A DNA stretch of 64,000 bases from Paenibacillus aurantius (GTDB taxonomy: Bacteria > Bacillota > Bacilli > Paenibacillales > NBRC-103111), in the NCBI RefSeq assembly GCF_032268605.1, contig NZ_CP130318.1, positions 4,749,501 through 4,813,500 on the forward strand, written 5' to 3'. Under the pieces are notes generated by a model. It had not been told where the DNA came from and did no database searches. It saw only the letters and a program-made list of their open reading frames with translations. This document shows positions 44,331-52,531 of the stretch, piece after piece; positions within the stretch are counted from its first letter, which is position 1, and each line of letters opens with the position of its first letter. Made by a program: the position numbers and the translations under genes.

Positions 44331-45254
44331 TTACCAAAGACTGGATCGGGTAAAGGTTTTGGCCAGCTTGTTGGCCGTTAGCAGCAGCACGAAGGCGATT
44401 CCGTTTTTGAACAAGCCGATAGCGGCCGCGTAATCAAAGTTCGGCACCTGGGACTGCAGCCCGATTTTGTAAACATAGGTGTCGATGATCTCGGAGGTCC
44501 CGATATTGAGCGGGTTCTGCAGCAGCAGCGCTTTCTCGAAGCCGAGGTCGAGGATATGGCCCATGTTCAGAATGAGGATGATCATGGCCACCGGCATAAT
44601 GCCCGGAAGGTCGATATTCAGCATCCGCTGCCTTTTGGAGGCGCCGTCGATCATAGCGGCTTCGTGAAGGGTCGGATCGATTCCTGCAAGCGCTGCCAAA
44701 TAAACGATGCAGCCGAAGCCGATATTTTGCCAAACGTCCGACCAGACAAAGATGGACATGAAATAGCCGGGCTCTCCCATGAAATTAATGCGTTCAAACC
44801 CGAGAAGGGCCAGCACGTTATTCACCGCCCCCGTCCGGGGGGCCAGCATCTGCATGGTGATCCCGGCCACCACCACCACGGATATAAAATGAGGGGCGTA
44901 GGTGACCATCTGCACGGTCCTCTTGAAGGTCCTCCCTCTGACGTAATTCAGCCCCAAGGCGAGGAGAATCGGACAGGGAAAGGAAACGATAAGCTGGTAC
45001 AGGCTGAGCCACAGGGTATTCCGAAGAATGCTCCAGAAGCCGGGTGTATTCCAGAAGCGCTTGAAATGCCGAAGGCCGACCCAGTCGCTTTCCCATATTC
45101 CCTTGGTCAGGACAAATTTCTTGAAGGCGATCTGGGCTCCGTACATGGGGACATAACGAAACACAATGAGATAAACAAGCGGCAGCAGGATCAAGACGTA
45201 CAACTGCCAGCCTTTGCTGATTCGCCTCATGGCGAGAGCCAGAGAGGTCTGCAT
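44331..45254 (-). CDS. ABC sugar permease, LplB type
   Basis: A 307-residue permease with six helices and EAA loop HEAAMIDGASKRQRMLNIDLPGI; the N-terminal LYVLILLPLVYLIVFRYVPMYGAQIAFK is typical of LplB. AAAGGAG lies before the ATG. It is the first gene of a minus-strand operon of six genes (permease, permease, receptor, GH43, two sulfatases) driven by the promoter at 45340-45368. Confidence 0.95.
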   Translation of the reverse strand: MQTSLALAMRRISKGWQLYVLILLPLVYLIVFRYVPMYGAQIAFKKFVLTKGIWESDWVGLRHFKRFWNTPGFWSILRNTLWLSLYQLIVSFPCPILLALGLNYVRGRTFKRTVQMVTYAPHFISVVVVAGITMQMLAPRTGAVNNVLALLGFERINFMGEPGYFMSIFVWSDVWQNIGFGCIVYLAALAGIDPTLHEAAMIDGASKRQRMLNIDLPGIMPVAMIILILNMGHILDLGFEKALLLQNPLNIGTSEIIDTYVYKIGLQSQVPNFDYAAAIGLFKNGIAFVLLLTANKLAKTFTRSSLW

Positions 45255-45339
45255 CCTTTATGCTCCTTTCTTCAAGAATCGGCAGCCGGTCTTTCGTAAG
45301 GTTCGCAGGATTCCTGATCATTTGCTTTTGCGCTTCTTT

Positions 45340-45368
45340 ATAGTAGAACCGGGCCAGAGCGGGGTAAA
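45340..45368 (-). promoter_or_regulatory. Likely promoter of the GH43/sulfatase operon
   Basis: On the minus strand TTTACC (45363-45368), 17-base spacer, TACTAT (45340-45345), about 85 bases before the first permease. Confidence 0.6.
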
Positions 45369-45474
45369 GGGGATATTCATGATTCGGCTCCCCCTTGCTT
45401 GATCAGACCTATGGTGCAGCTGTAGCCGATTGTGCAGCGGATGACATTTCCCTTTCGTTGCCGCTTAAAAACAG

Positions 45475-45504
45475 AAAAAAACCGGCACCTGCTCGGTACC
45501 GGTT
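45475..45504 (-). terminator. Intrinsic terminator of the HRDC-domain gene
   Basis: On the minus strand AACCGGTACC pairs with GGTGCCGGTT around a 5-base loop, then TTTTTT. Confidence 0.85.
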
Positions 45505-45544
45505 GTCTCTAATACACGTTAAAAGGGGGCAAAATCCGAAAAAG

Positions 45545-46534
45545 TTATCCCGCCTGCCGGCGGAACTTCAGACGGTAGAGACGAAGCCACTCATAGACTC
45601 GGTTCAGGTCCTTCTCCTTCAGTTCCTCCTCGCTGTAGAGCTTGTTCACGACCGGCTTCAGGTAGCGGTCCCCGAGCTCCCTGAACAAGCGCTCCACCTC
45701 CTCGCGCTCCTCGGCGTTTACCCCGCTCAGCTCGGCGTCAATGAGGGCATTCATGTCATAGCCCTCCCGGTCCAGCTCCTCCAGCGTCAGGACCAGTTCC
45801 CTGCGGTTAATGGACAGAAGCTGCTGAAGCGCTTCAAGGCTGCCCGTTTGCGGGATGGCTTCCAGCACGCGGCGCTTGACCAGCTGCTTCTCCTGCTCCG
45901 ACTGCTCCTTCGCCAGGTGCTGCTGGACAAGCCAGAGCTCGAATTCGTCGCGGTCGACCGCTTCCTTCACCCATTCCAACGGGAATGGCGTTTCCCTTTC
46001 CGTCTCCCGGGTGATGGCCAGAATACTATCGCCGTAAGCCCGAATGCGGTTCTCGCCCATTCCCGGAATTTCGGCCAGCTCCTCCAGCGTATGCGGCAGG
46101 TACGCGCTGATCATCTGCAAAATCCGGTTGGACGCCAGGATAAAGGCCGATCGCCCTTCTTGGGCGGCCTGCTCCCTTCTCCACTGCTTCAGCCGGCTCA
46201 GCGTCTCCGCGTGGGCGGACGTTTCGCTGTAATAATGCAGAAGCTGGGTAGCCCCTCCTGGGGACACCAGCGGCCGGGCCTTCTCCGTAAACCCTTCGAT
46301 TAAAGGAACGTAGCCTTCACGGAGCTTCTCCTTGATGTTCAGACGGAATATCTCCAGCATTTCGTTCCAGTCCATCCCTTCGTACCACGACTGCACCTGC
46401 GGCTTTCCTTCCTCTCCGGGATCGTTCCACGCTACCCGCCATGTTCCCTTCTCCTCGGAAATCATGACTTGGGCGGTGCGCACCCGGTTGTCCCCGGTCT
46501 TCCATTCCAGGCTGTTCAAGAAAATCAAATTCAT
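45545..46534 (-). CDS. HRDC-domain protein of unknown role
   Basis: A 329-residue protein. Residues about 105-178 form an HRDC helical domain (LSRLKQWRREQAAQEG, AFILASNRILQMISAYLP, ELAEIPGMGENRIRAYGDSIL), the nucleic-acid-binding module of RecQ helicases and RNase D. The N-terminal 100 residues have no recognised domain; the C-terminal 150 are charged helices. No helicase or nuclease motif is present, so it is a stand-alone HRDC protein, probably binding DNA or RNA. A terminator-like hairpin lies in its leader (46579-46615). Confidence 0.85.
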   Translation of the reverse strand: MNLIFLNSLEWKTGDNRVRTAQVMISEEKGTWRVAWNDPGEEGKPQVQSWYEGMDWNEMLEIFRLNIKEKLREGYVPLIEGFTEKARPLVSPGGATQLLHYYSETSAHAETLSRLKQWRREQAAQEGRSAFILASNRILQMISAYLPHTLEELAEIPGMGENRIRAYGDSILAITRETERETPFPLEWVKEAVDRDEFELWLVQQHLAKEQSEQEKQLVKRRVLEAIPQTGSLEALQQLLSINRRELVLTLEELDREGYDMNALIDAELSGVNAEEREEVERLFRELGDRYLKPVVNKLYSEEELKEKDLNRVYEWLRLYRLKFRRQAG

Positions 46535-46578
46535 TAACTCACTCCTTCTTCTGAATGGACTCGCCTTTCGGGAAAAGC

Positions 46579-46615
46579 AAAAAGCACCTCTCCTGCCGCA
46601 GCAAGAGAGGTGCTT
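46579..46615 (-). terminator. Terminator-like hairpin upstream of the HRDC gene
   Basis: On the minus strand AAGCACCTCTC pairs perfectly with GAGAGGTGCTT and is followed by TTT GC TTTT. It lies 45 bases before the HRDC start codon, with no minus-strand gene upstream, so it could be an attenuator or a stop for antisense transcripts. Confidence 0.65.
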
Positions 46616-46751
46616 CCCCGTCTTTTCCTGAAATTACCCATAGTTTACCATGCCCGTCCGAGAACGGGCAACATCTTTTTTTACAGGGTCCGGGAGATTT
46701 GTTACACTAGCAGGAAAGAGGCGCGATGCCTTGAGGGAAAGGAAGAACCGA

Positions 46752-47051
46752 ATGTCTGCACAGGAATTTGATTATTTATACGATATGACGGAGGACACGA
46801 CGACCCGCTTCGTTTGTTTCGTGGGGGAATCGATGAGGCGCTTTGACCTCGCCATCACTTCCTCCAACCGGTTTTACGGCAAGAAGCTGGTGACCGATCT
46901 GCAAGGGGGCAAAACCGCCATTCTCGGACCGGACGATCTGGAGGCCGAGGGATACCTCGAGCATGTTTACAAGATCACGGAAGAGGAAGCCGAAGAGCTT
47001 GGCTCTTTTCTCGTCAACATTATCGGCAGCGTGAACTTTACGGACATTTAG
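46752..47051 (+). CDS. DUF3055/SAV0927-like protein
   Basis: A 99-residue soluble acidic protein. FDYLYDMTEDTTTRFVCFVGE, RFDLAITSSNRFYGKKLV, GGKTAILGPDDLEAEGYLEH and EEEAEELGSFL resemble DUF3055, a small Bacilli family of unknown function. ATG 46752 is chosen with AAAGGAAGA upstream; a longer frame to 46650 lacks a ribosome site and homologous sequence. It diverges from the HRDC gene. Confidence 0.82.
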   Translation: MSAQEFDYLYDMTEDTTTRFVCFVGESMRRFDLAITSSNRFYGKKLVTDLQGGKTAILGPDDLEAEGYLEHVYKITEEEAEELGSFLVNIIGSVNFTDI

Positions 47052-47204
47052 GCAAAAAGGCTTCCGCGGCGCATGGCTCAGCCCTTGTCGGGACACGCTA
47101 GGGAAGCGGCTGCCGTGTCGGATTCACGGTAAAACCGCCCCGGCCGCGGCCGGAGCTTGCCTTGGATGGCCCGGACCGGGATAACGCTCAAGGAGGTCGG
47201 AGCC

Positions 47205-47468
47205 ATGTTTGGGTTTATCAGGGAGAAGCGTCGAAAGTACACGGATGTGGCCACGGTAGAGTCCCAGCGTAACGATCTCATTCCCGAGGAGTTTCCGGAA
47301 GGACCTTACGGGTCCAGCCTGCCGGTCGAATCCTTGGGCAAAAGCACCCCGTGGAGGGTCGATCAGCGCCCGCAGAACCGGTTCTCGTATGAGAACCGCG
47401 AGCTGCACGACGGAATCAACCGGGCTTATCCGCCGGATCATGAACCGAATGAAGCCGATTTGACGTAA
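47205..47468 (+). CDS. Small hydrophilic protein of unknown function, 87 residues
   Basis: No family recognised. The ATG at 47205 is preceded by AAGGAGG and starts [12 protein letters not shown]; the rest is polar and proline-rich, with few hydrophobic residues ([33 protein letters not shown]), so it is probably disordered. Lacks membrane helices and cysteines. It has its own terminator. Confidence 0.7.
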   Translation: MFGFIREKRRKYTDVATVESQRNDLIPEEFPEGPYGSSLPVESLGKSTPWRVDQRPQNRFSYENRELHDGINRAYPPDHEPNEADLT

Positions 47469-47490
47469 GCGTACCGGAGAAGCACCAGAC

Positions 47491-47521
47491 GGGCGGGGGA
47501 TTACCCCCGGCCTCTTTTTTT
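47491..47521 (+). terminator. Intrinsic terminator of the 87-residue gene
   Basis: GGCGGGGG and CCCCCGGCC flank ATTA and are followed by TCTTTTTTT. Confidence 0.85.
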
Positions 47522-47592
47522 GTGCTGGCATAGTGCCGGCCATCGGAAGCGAAGAGCCCGCCTGCGTTATGCTATACTGGGAACGGAAGCCT

Positions 47593-47666
47593 GCCCCTGT
47601 TTCTCCATGGAATGGAAACTGGGGCAAGGCCACAGCTGGTCACTCTAAGCGCCTGTCAACGCAGGC
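47593..47666 (+). other. Two hairpins in the esterase leader
   Basis: Hairpin 1 (47593-47625): GCCCC-T-GTTTC pairs with GAAAC-T-GGGGC. Hairpin 2 (47651-47666): GCCTG/CAGGC. Both lie between a TATACT (about 47571-47576) and the ribosome site at 47673-47678. No known riboswitch consensus was matched. Confidence 0.4.
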
Positions 47667-47688
47667 CGATTCCAGGAGGCGTTTTTCT

Positions 47689-48471
47689 TTGGCATTGTTC
47701 TCTTGCAATTTTTTCTCTGAGGCCCTTGGCCTTACCACTTCCATGACCGTTATCCTGCCCCAGACCACCCGGGCGCAGATCGGCATGGACACCTTATCCG
47801 GCGGAAGCAAGCATCCGACGCTGTATCTGCTTCACGGGCTGTCCGACGACCATACGATCTGGCTGCGGCGCACCTCCATCGAACGCTACGTGGCGCCGCT
47901 CGGACTGGCCGTGGTCATGCCGGCCGTTCACCGCAGCTTCTATACGGACATGGCCTACGGCGGCAAATACTGGACGTTCGTCAGCGAGGAGCTTCCGGCG
48001 CTCGCCCGCTCGTTCTTTCCGCTGTCTGACCGCCGCGAGGACAACTACGTCGCCGGCTTGTCCATGGGCGGGTACGGCGCGTTCAAGCTCGGGCTGAGCT
48101 GCCCGAACCGGTTCGCCGCCGCGGCCAGCCTGTCCGGCGTCGCCGATGTGGCGGGAGGCAAGACCCGGTTCCCGCAAGACTTCGAGGCGATCTTCGGCTC
48201 GGAGCCGGTCGAAGGCAGCCGCCACGACCTGTTTGCCCTGGCGTCGGGGTTGCCCGGGTCCTCCCAGGCTTCCCCGCAGCTCTTCCAATGCTGCGGAACC
48301 GAGGATTTCCTGTACCGGGAAAATCTTCGCCTCCGGGATCACTTGAAGGAGCTTCAGCTGCCCGTTACGTACGAGGAAGAGCCCGGAAGCCACGAATGGG
48401 GCTACTGGGACCGCAAAATTCAACGCGTGCTGGAATGGCTTCCGCTGCCGGCCCGAGAAGCCGGCGTGTAA
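47689..48471 (+). CDS. Esterase of the EstA/esterase D family
   Basis: A 260-residue alpha/beta hydrolase like tributyrin esterases and S-formylglutathione hydrolases. Oxyanion segment [16 protein letters not shown], nucleophile S125 in [10 protein letters not shown], acid D206 in [10 protein letters not shown], and H235 in GSHEWGYWD make a full triad. The start is TTG at 47689 with AGGAGG nine bases upstream; the longer frame from 47533 runs through non-coding leader hairpins. Cytoplasmic; substrates probably short acyl esters. Confidence 0.9.
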   Translation: MALFSCNFFSEALGLTTSMTVILPQTTRAQIGMDTLSGGSKHPTLYLLHGLSDDHTIWLRRTSIERYVAPLGLAVVMPAVHRSFYTDMAYGGKYWTFVSEELPALARSFFPLSDRREDNYVAGLSMGGYGAFKLGLSCPNRFAAAASLSGVADVAGGKTRFPQDFEAIFGSEPVEGSRHDLFALASGLPGSSQASPQLFQCCGTEDFLYRENLRLRDHLKELQLPVTYEEEPGSHEWGYWDRKIQRVLEWLPLPAREAGV

Positions 48472-48589
48472 CCGGGCCGTGTTCCGCCCGGGAAGCTGGG
48501 CTGCGGAACGTGTTCCGGCCGTAGCAGGCCCCGCGTCAGCGGCAGACCGGCATGGCACCAGCCGATTGCCCCCATGCTTCCGCCAACAC

Positions 48590-48635
48590 AAAAACCGCTT
48601 GCTCCCAAGCTTAGGCTCGGGAACAAGCGGTTTTT
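48590..48635. terminator. Bidirectional terminator between the esterase and ilvD
   Basis: AAAAACCGCTTG-C-TCCC pairs with GGGA-A-CAAGCGGTTTTT; T-runs on both strands. Confidence 0.9.
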
Positions 48636-48646
48636 GGCATGCCGTG

Positions 48647-50332
48647 TTAGATTTTCATAACCCCGCCGGTGCTAGCCGAGGTCACCAGCTTGGAATAGCG
48701 GGCCAGGTAGCCGGTCTTGATCTTCGGCTCGAAGCCTTTCCACTCAGAGCGGCGCTTCGCCATCTCCTCGTCGCTGATCTTCAGCTCGATCGTGCGGTTC
48801 TTCAGATCCAGCTCGATGATGTCGCCGTTCTGAACGAAGGCGATCGGTCCGCCCTCCGCCGCTTCCGGCGAGATATGGCCGATGCTGATTCCGCGGGAAG
48901 CTCCCGAGAAACGGCCGTCGGTGATCAGGCCGACCTTCGTGCCGAGGCCCATTCCCACGATCTGCGAAGTCGGGGCGAGCATTTCCGGCATCCCCGGTCC
49001 GCCCTTCGGGCCTTCGTAGCGGATAACCACCACGTGGCCTTCCTTGACCTTGCCGTTCGCGATGCCGGACAGAGCCTCTTCCTGCGAATCAAAGCAGATC
49101 GCCTCACCGGAGAAGAAGTCGCCGACGGCCTTGTCGACCGCGCCGACCTTGATGATGCTTCCGTTAGGCGCCAGGTTGCCGAACAGAACGGACAGGCCGC
49201 CCTCCGGGGTGTGCGGGTTGTCGATTGGACGGATGACGTTCGTGTCAAGAATCTCGCGGCCCGCCACGTTCTCGCGGAGCGTCTTGCCGGTCACCGTGAT
49301 CAGGTCGCCGTGAAGGGCTCCTTCTTTCTTGAAGAGCTCGTTAATAACGGCGCTGACGCCGCCGGCATGATGAAGGTCCTCGATATGGTGGTCGGAGGCC
49401 GGAGCGAGCTTCGTTAGGTACGGCACCCGCTTCGCCACTTCGTTGATGCGCTCGATCGGGTAGTCGATCTCCGCTTCATGGGCGAGAGCCAGCGTGTGAA
49501 GCACGGTATTCGTCGAACCGCCCATGGCCATGTCGAGGGCGAAGGCGTTGTCGATCGTTTCGGCCGTCACGATGTCGCGCGGCTTGATGTCGGCCTTGAT
49601 CAGCTCCATCAGCTGCTTCGCGGACTGGCGGACGAACTCCTTGCGTTCTTCCCAGATCGCGAGAATCGTTCCGTTGCCCGGCATCGCCAGACCGAGCACC
49701 TCGGCGAGGCAGTTCATCGAGTTGGCGGTGAACATACCGGAGCACGAGCCGCAGGTCGGGCAGCCGTACTGCTCCAGCTCCTCGAGGCTCTTCTCGTCGA
49801 TTTTGCCGGCTTGGTAGGCGCCTACGCCTTCGAAGACGGAGGTCAGGGAGATGGAGCGGCCGTTCTTATCCTTGCCCGCTTTCATCGGCCCGCCGCTTAC
49901 GAACATGGTCGGGATGTTGACGCGCAGGGCGCCCATCATCATGCCCGGGGTGATCTTGTCGCAGTTCGGGATGCAGACCATGCCGTCGAACCAGTGGGCA
50001 TTAACAACCGTCTCGAGCGAGTCGGCGATGATTTCGCGGCTCGGCAATGAGTAGCGCATGCCGATGTGTCCCATGGCGATTCCGTCGTCGACGCCGATGG
50101 TGTTGAACTCAAACGGAACGCCGCCCGCCTCGCGGATGGCTTCCTTGACGATTTTACCGAATTCCTGAAGGTGCACGTGACCCGGAACGATATCGATATA
50201 AGAATTGCAGACCGCGATGAACGGTTTGCCGAAATCTTCTTCCTTAACGCCTGCCGCGCGCAGCAGACTGCGGTGAGGGGCTCGGTCAAAGCCCTTCGTG
50301 ATCATGTCGCTTCTCTTCTTTGCATTTGCCAT
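48647..50332 (-). CDS. ilvD: Dihydroxy-acid dehydratase
   Basis: A 561-residue iron-sulfur enzyme for the third step of isoleucine/valine synthesis. Cluster and metal segments: [14 protein letters not shown] (C42), [15 protein letters not shown] (C120, C124), [16 protein letters not shown] (C191-C197). [15 protein letters not shown] and [10 protein letters not shown] are also typical. GGGAGGAG precedes the ATG. It stands alone; the usual ilvB-ilvC-leu cluster is not adjacent and no T-box was found in the upstream 250 bases. Confidence 0.97.
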   Translation of the reverse strand: MANAKKRSDMITKGFDRAPHRSLLRAAGVKEEDFGKPFIAVCNSYIDIVPGHVHLQEFGKIVKEAIREAGGVPFEFNTIGVDDGIAMGHIGMRYSLPSREIIADSLETVVNAHWFDGMVCIPNCDKITPGMMMGALRVNIPTMFVSGGPMKAGKDKNGRSISLTSVFEGVGAYQAGKIDEKSLEELEQYGCPTCGSCSGMFTANSMNCLAEVLGLAMPGNGTILAIWEERKEFVRQSAKQLMELIKADIKPRDIVTAETIDNAFALDMAMGGSTNTVLHTLALAHEAEIDYPIERINEVAKRVPYLTKLAPASDHHIEDLHHAGGVSAVINELFKKEGALHGDLITVTGKTLRENVAGREILDTNVIRPIDNPHTPEGGLSVLFGNLAPNGSIIKVGAVDKAVGDFFSGEAICFDSQEEALSGIANGKVKEGHVVVIRYEGPKGGPGMPEMLAPTSQIVGMGLGTKVGLITDGRFSGASRGISIGHISPEAAEGGPIAFVQNGDIIELDLKNRTIELKISDEEMAKRRSEWKGFEPKIKTGYLARYSKLVTSASTGGVMKI

Positions 50333-50513
50333 TGCACTTACTCCTCCCAGATATAGACAAGTTCAAATTACAGAACGCTTTAGGGCCTCAATGTATTAAA
50401 TTCTATCATTTTTCACGGGAGAATTCACACTAAAAATAATATTTTCCTTGAAATGCCGCCAAAAAAGACCATTTCCCTCTTCCCCTCCCTTTGGTAAAAA
50501 TCACAGAGAAGGA

Positions 50514-50542
50514 TTGACAACGCTTTCAAAAGCACATACGAT
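50514..50542 (+). promoter_or_regulatory. Sigma-A-like promoter of the second ABC locus, with cre site
   Basis: TTGACA (50514-50519), 17-base spacer, TACGAT (50537-50542). A cre-like TGACAACGCTTTCA (50515-50528, one mismatch to TGWAANCGNTNWCA) covers the -35 and spacer, so CcpA would block it. A second candidate, TGTACA-17-TATAAT (50545-50573), lies just downstream. Confidence 0.65.
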
Positions 50543-50614
50543 TATGTACATGTCTACGACCTGTATGTATAATGAAACTAACTTAACCCCCTTTTAAGAA
50601 ACGGAGGCATGTGC

Positions 50615-51571
50615 ATGAACCAAACCGCTGCCGATCCGAATGTCTCTCGGGCCCCCGCCAAGGTTAGCAGCCGAATCGCCATGAAGCTGAGCCGGGATAA
50701 GTATCTGTACCTCCTGGCCATCCCCGGTATTCTTTATTTCCTCGTGTACCGGTATATTCCCATGCTGGGCACCGTTATCGCCTTCCAGGATTACAGTCCC
50801 TTCCTGGGCTTCAGCGACAGCCCCTGGGTGGGCTGGAAGCATTTCCGGACTATTCTCTCCGCTCCCGAAGTCATTCAAGTGTTATGGAACACGCTTTACC
50901 TTTCCTTCCTGCAAATCGTCTTTGCCTTTCCCGCTCCCATCGTGCTTGCCCTGATGCTCAACGAAGTCCGCAGCGAGCTGTACAAGCGGCTCATTCAAAC
51001 GGTCGTTTATCTCCCCCACTTTCTGTCGTGGGTCATTGTGGTCGGCATTTTCATCATCTTCCTGCGCGGAGAAGGACTCATCAACCACTTCCTGGAGGTC
51101 GTGCTCGGCTGGCAGCCGGTGGATTTTCTAACTAACCTCTCCTTCTTCCGTCCGCTCATCATTCTTCAGGTGCTCTGGAAGGAAGTCGGCTGGGGAACCA
51201 TCCTCTTTCTTGCCGCCCTGGCCGGGATCAATCCGGACCTGTATGAAGCCTCGATTGTTGATGGGGCCGGACGCTGGCGACAAATCTGGCACGTCAGCCT
51301 GCCGGGCATCCGCAGCACCATCGTCATCCTGCTCATTCTGCGCCTCGGGAACGTGCTGGACAGCGGCTTCGAGCATATTTTCCTCATGCAGAACTCCTTC
51401 AACAAGGAAATCTCGAACGTCCTGGATACCTACGTCTACTACATGGGCATCGAACAGTCGGACTTCAGCTTTGCGACGGCGGTGGGGCTTTTTAAAGGGC
51501 TGATCGGCCTGGTCCTCGTCCTAGGGGCAAACCGGCTCGCGAAGCGCTTCGGAGAAGAAGGCATTTATTGA
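50615..51571 (+). CDS. ABC sugar permease, LplB type (second locus)
   Basis: A 318-residue permease with six predicted helices: YLYLLAIPGILYFLVYRYIPMLG at the start and EAA loop YEASIVDGAGRWRQIWHVSLPGI. ATG 50615 is preferred: GGAGG lies seven bases upstream, whereas an ATG at 50609 abuts the site. First gene of a three-gene operon with no enzyme gene attached. Confidence 0.95.
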   Translation: MNQTAADPNVSRAPAKVSSRIAMKLSRDKYLYLLAIPGILYFLVYRYIPMLGTVIAFQDYSPFLGFSDSPWVGWKHFRTILSAPEVIQVLWNTLYLSFLQIVFAFPAPIVLALMLNEVRSELYKRLIQTVVYLPHFLSWVIVVGIFIIFLRGEGLINHFLEVVLGWQPVDFLTNLSFFRPLIILQVLWKEVGWGTILFLAALAGINPDLYEASIVDGAGRWRQIWHVSLPGIRSTIVILLILRLGNVLDSGFEHIFLMQNSFNKEISNVLDTYVYYMGIEQSDFSFATAVGLFKGLIGLVLVLGANRLAKRFGEEGIY

Positions 51572-51591
51572 GTTCAAAGGAGGAACCTCCC

Positions 51592-52470
51592 ATGAAATAT
51601 AAAACGGCGTCCGACCGGTGGTTCGATTGGACGAATGCCATTCTGCTCGCGCTGCTGGCGGCCTCGATGCTCTTTCCTTTCCTGTATATCTTTGCGGTCT
51701 CGTTCACGACACTCGACGAATTTCTCCACAGCGAACTTCTGCTCTGGCCGAAGAAATGGGTTGCCGACGCCTACCTGTATATTCTCGGTTCCCCGACCTT
51801 TCTCCGGTCCATGGGAATGACCGTTTATTTGACGGTGGCCGGCACACTCGTCAATCTCTTCTTCACGACGACCTTCGCCTTCTCGCTCTCCCGCCGGATC
51901 TACGGAACCCGGATCCTGCTGTTTGCGGTGCTGTTCACGCTGCTGTTCTCCGCCGGTATGGTCCCGACCTACCTGATCGTTCAAGCTACGGGCCTGATCG
52001 ATTCCATCTGGGCGCTAATCCTGCCCGTTGCCATCGCCCCGTTTAACCTGATCATCGTCCGGCAGTTCTTCATGAATATCCCTGGAGAGCTGTACGAAGC
52101 GGCCATTGTCGACGGAGCTAACGACCTGGTCATTTTCTGGAAGCTCATTCTGCCGCTCTCGAAGCCGGTGCTCGCCGCCTTTGCCCTCTTCTATGCCGTC
52201 GGTCATTGGAATACTTATTTTGCCGGCATTCTCTATCTGAACGATCCGCGCATGTGGCCGATCCAGGTCATCCTGCGTCAGATCGTCGTCCAGAACGATT
52301 CCAAAGCGTTCGGTTCCTCCGACGTCATGGCGATGCTCGAGAATCCGCCTCCTCCGGAAACGGTTCAGATGGCCGCTATTCTCCTGGCCACGCTGCCGAT
52401 TCTTCTTGTCTATCCTTTTCTGCAAAAGCATTTTGTGAAAGGGGTGATGGTCGGCTCGGTCAAAGGATAA
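51592..52470 (+). CDS. ABC sugar permease, LplC type (second locus)
   Basis: A 292-residue permease with six helices, EAA loop YEAAIVDGANDLVIFWKLILPLS and the family C-terminus PFLQKHFVKGVMVGSVKG. ATG 51592 follows AAAGGAGG. Partner of the permease at 50615. Similarity to the permease at 43407-44300 shows the two loci share ancestry. Confidence 0.95.
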   Translation: MKYKTASDRWFDWTNAILLALLAASMLFPFLYIFAVSFTTLDEFLHSELLLWPKKWVADAYLYILGSPTFLRSMGMTVYLTVAGTLVNLFFTTTFAFSLSRRIYGTRILLFAVLFTLLFSAGMVPTYLIVQATGLIDSIWALILPVAIAPFNLIIVRQFFMNIPGELYEAAIVDGANDLVIFWKLILPLSKPVLAAFALFYAVGHWNTYFAGILYLNDPRMWPIQVILRQIVVQNDSKAFGSSDVMAMLENPPPPETVQMAAILLATLPILLVYPFLQKHFVKGVMVGSVKG

Positions 52471-52531
52471 CCGGTTATTCGCTGATGGCAGGGGAAAGCA
52501 GAAGTCCATTTCTAAGAAAAGAGGGGATCCC

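Noticed and set aside
50333-50614. T-box or CodY box before ilvD
   Set aside because: No T-box core sequence, and no convincing AATTTTCWGAAAATT match in the 250 bases upstream.
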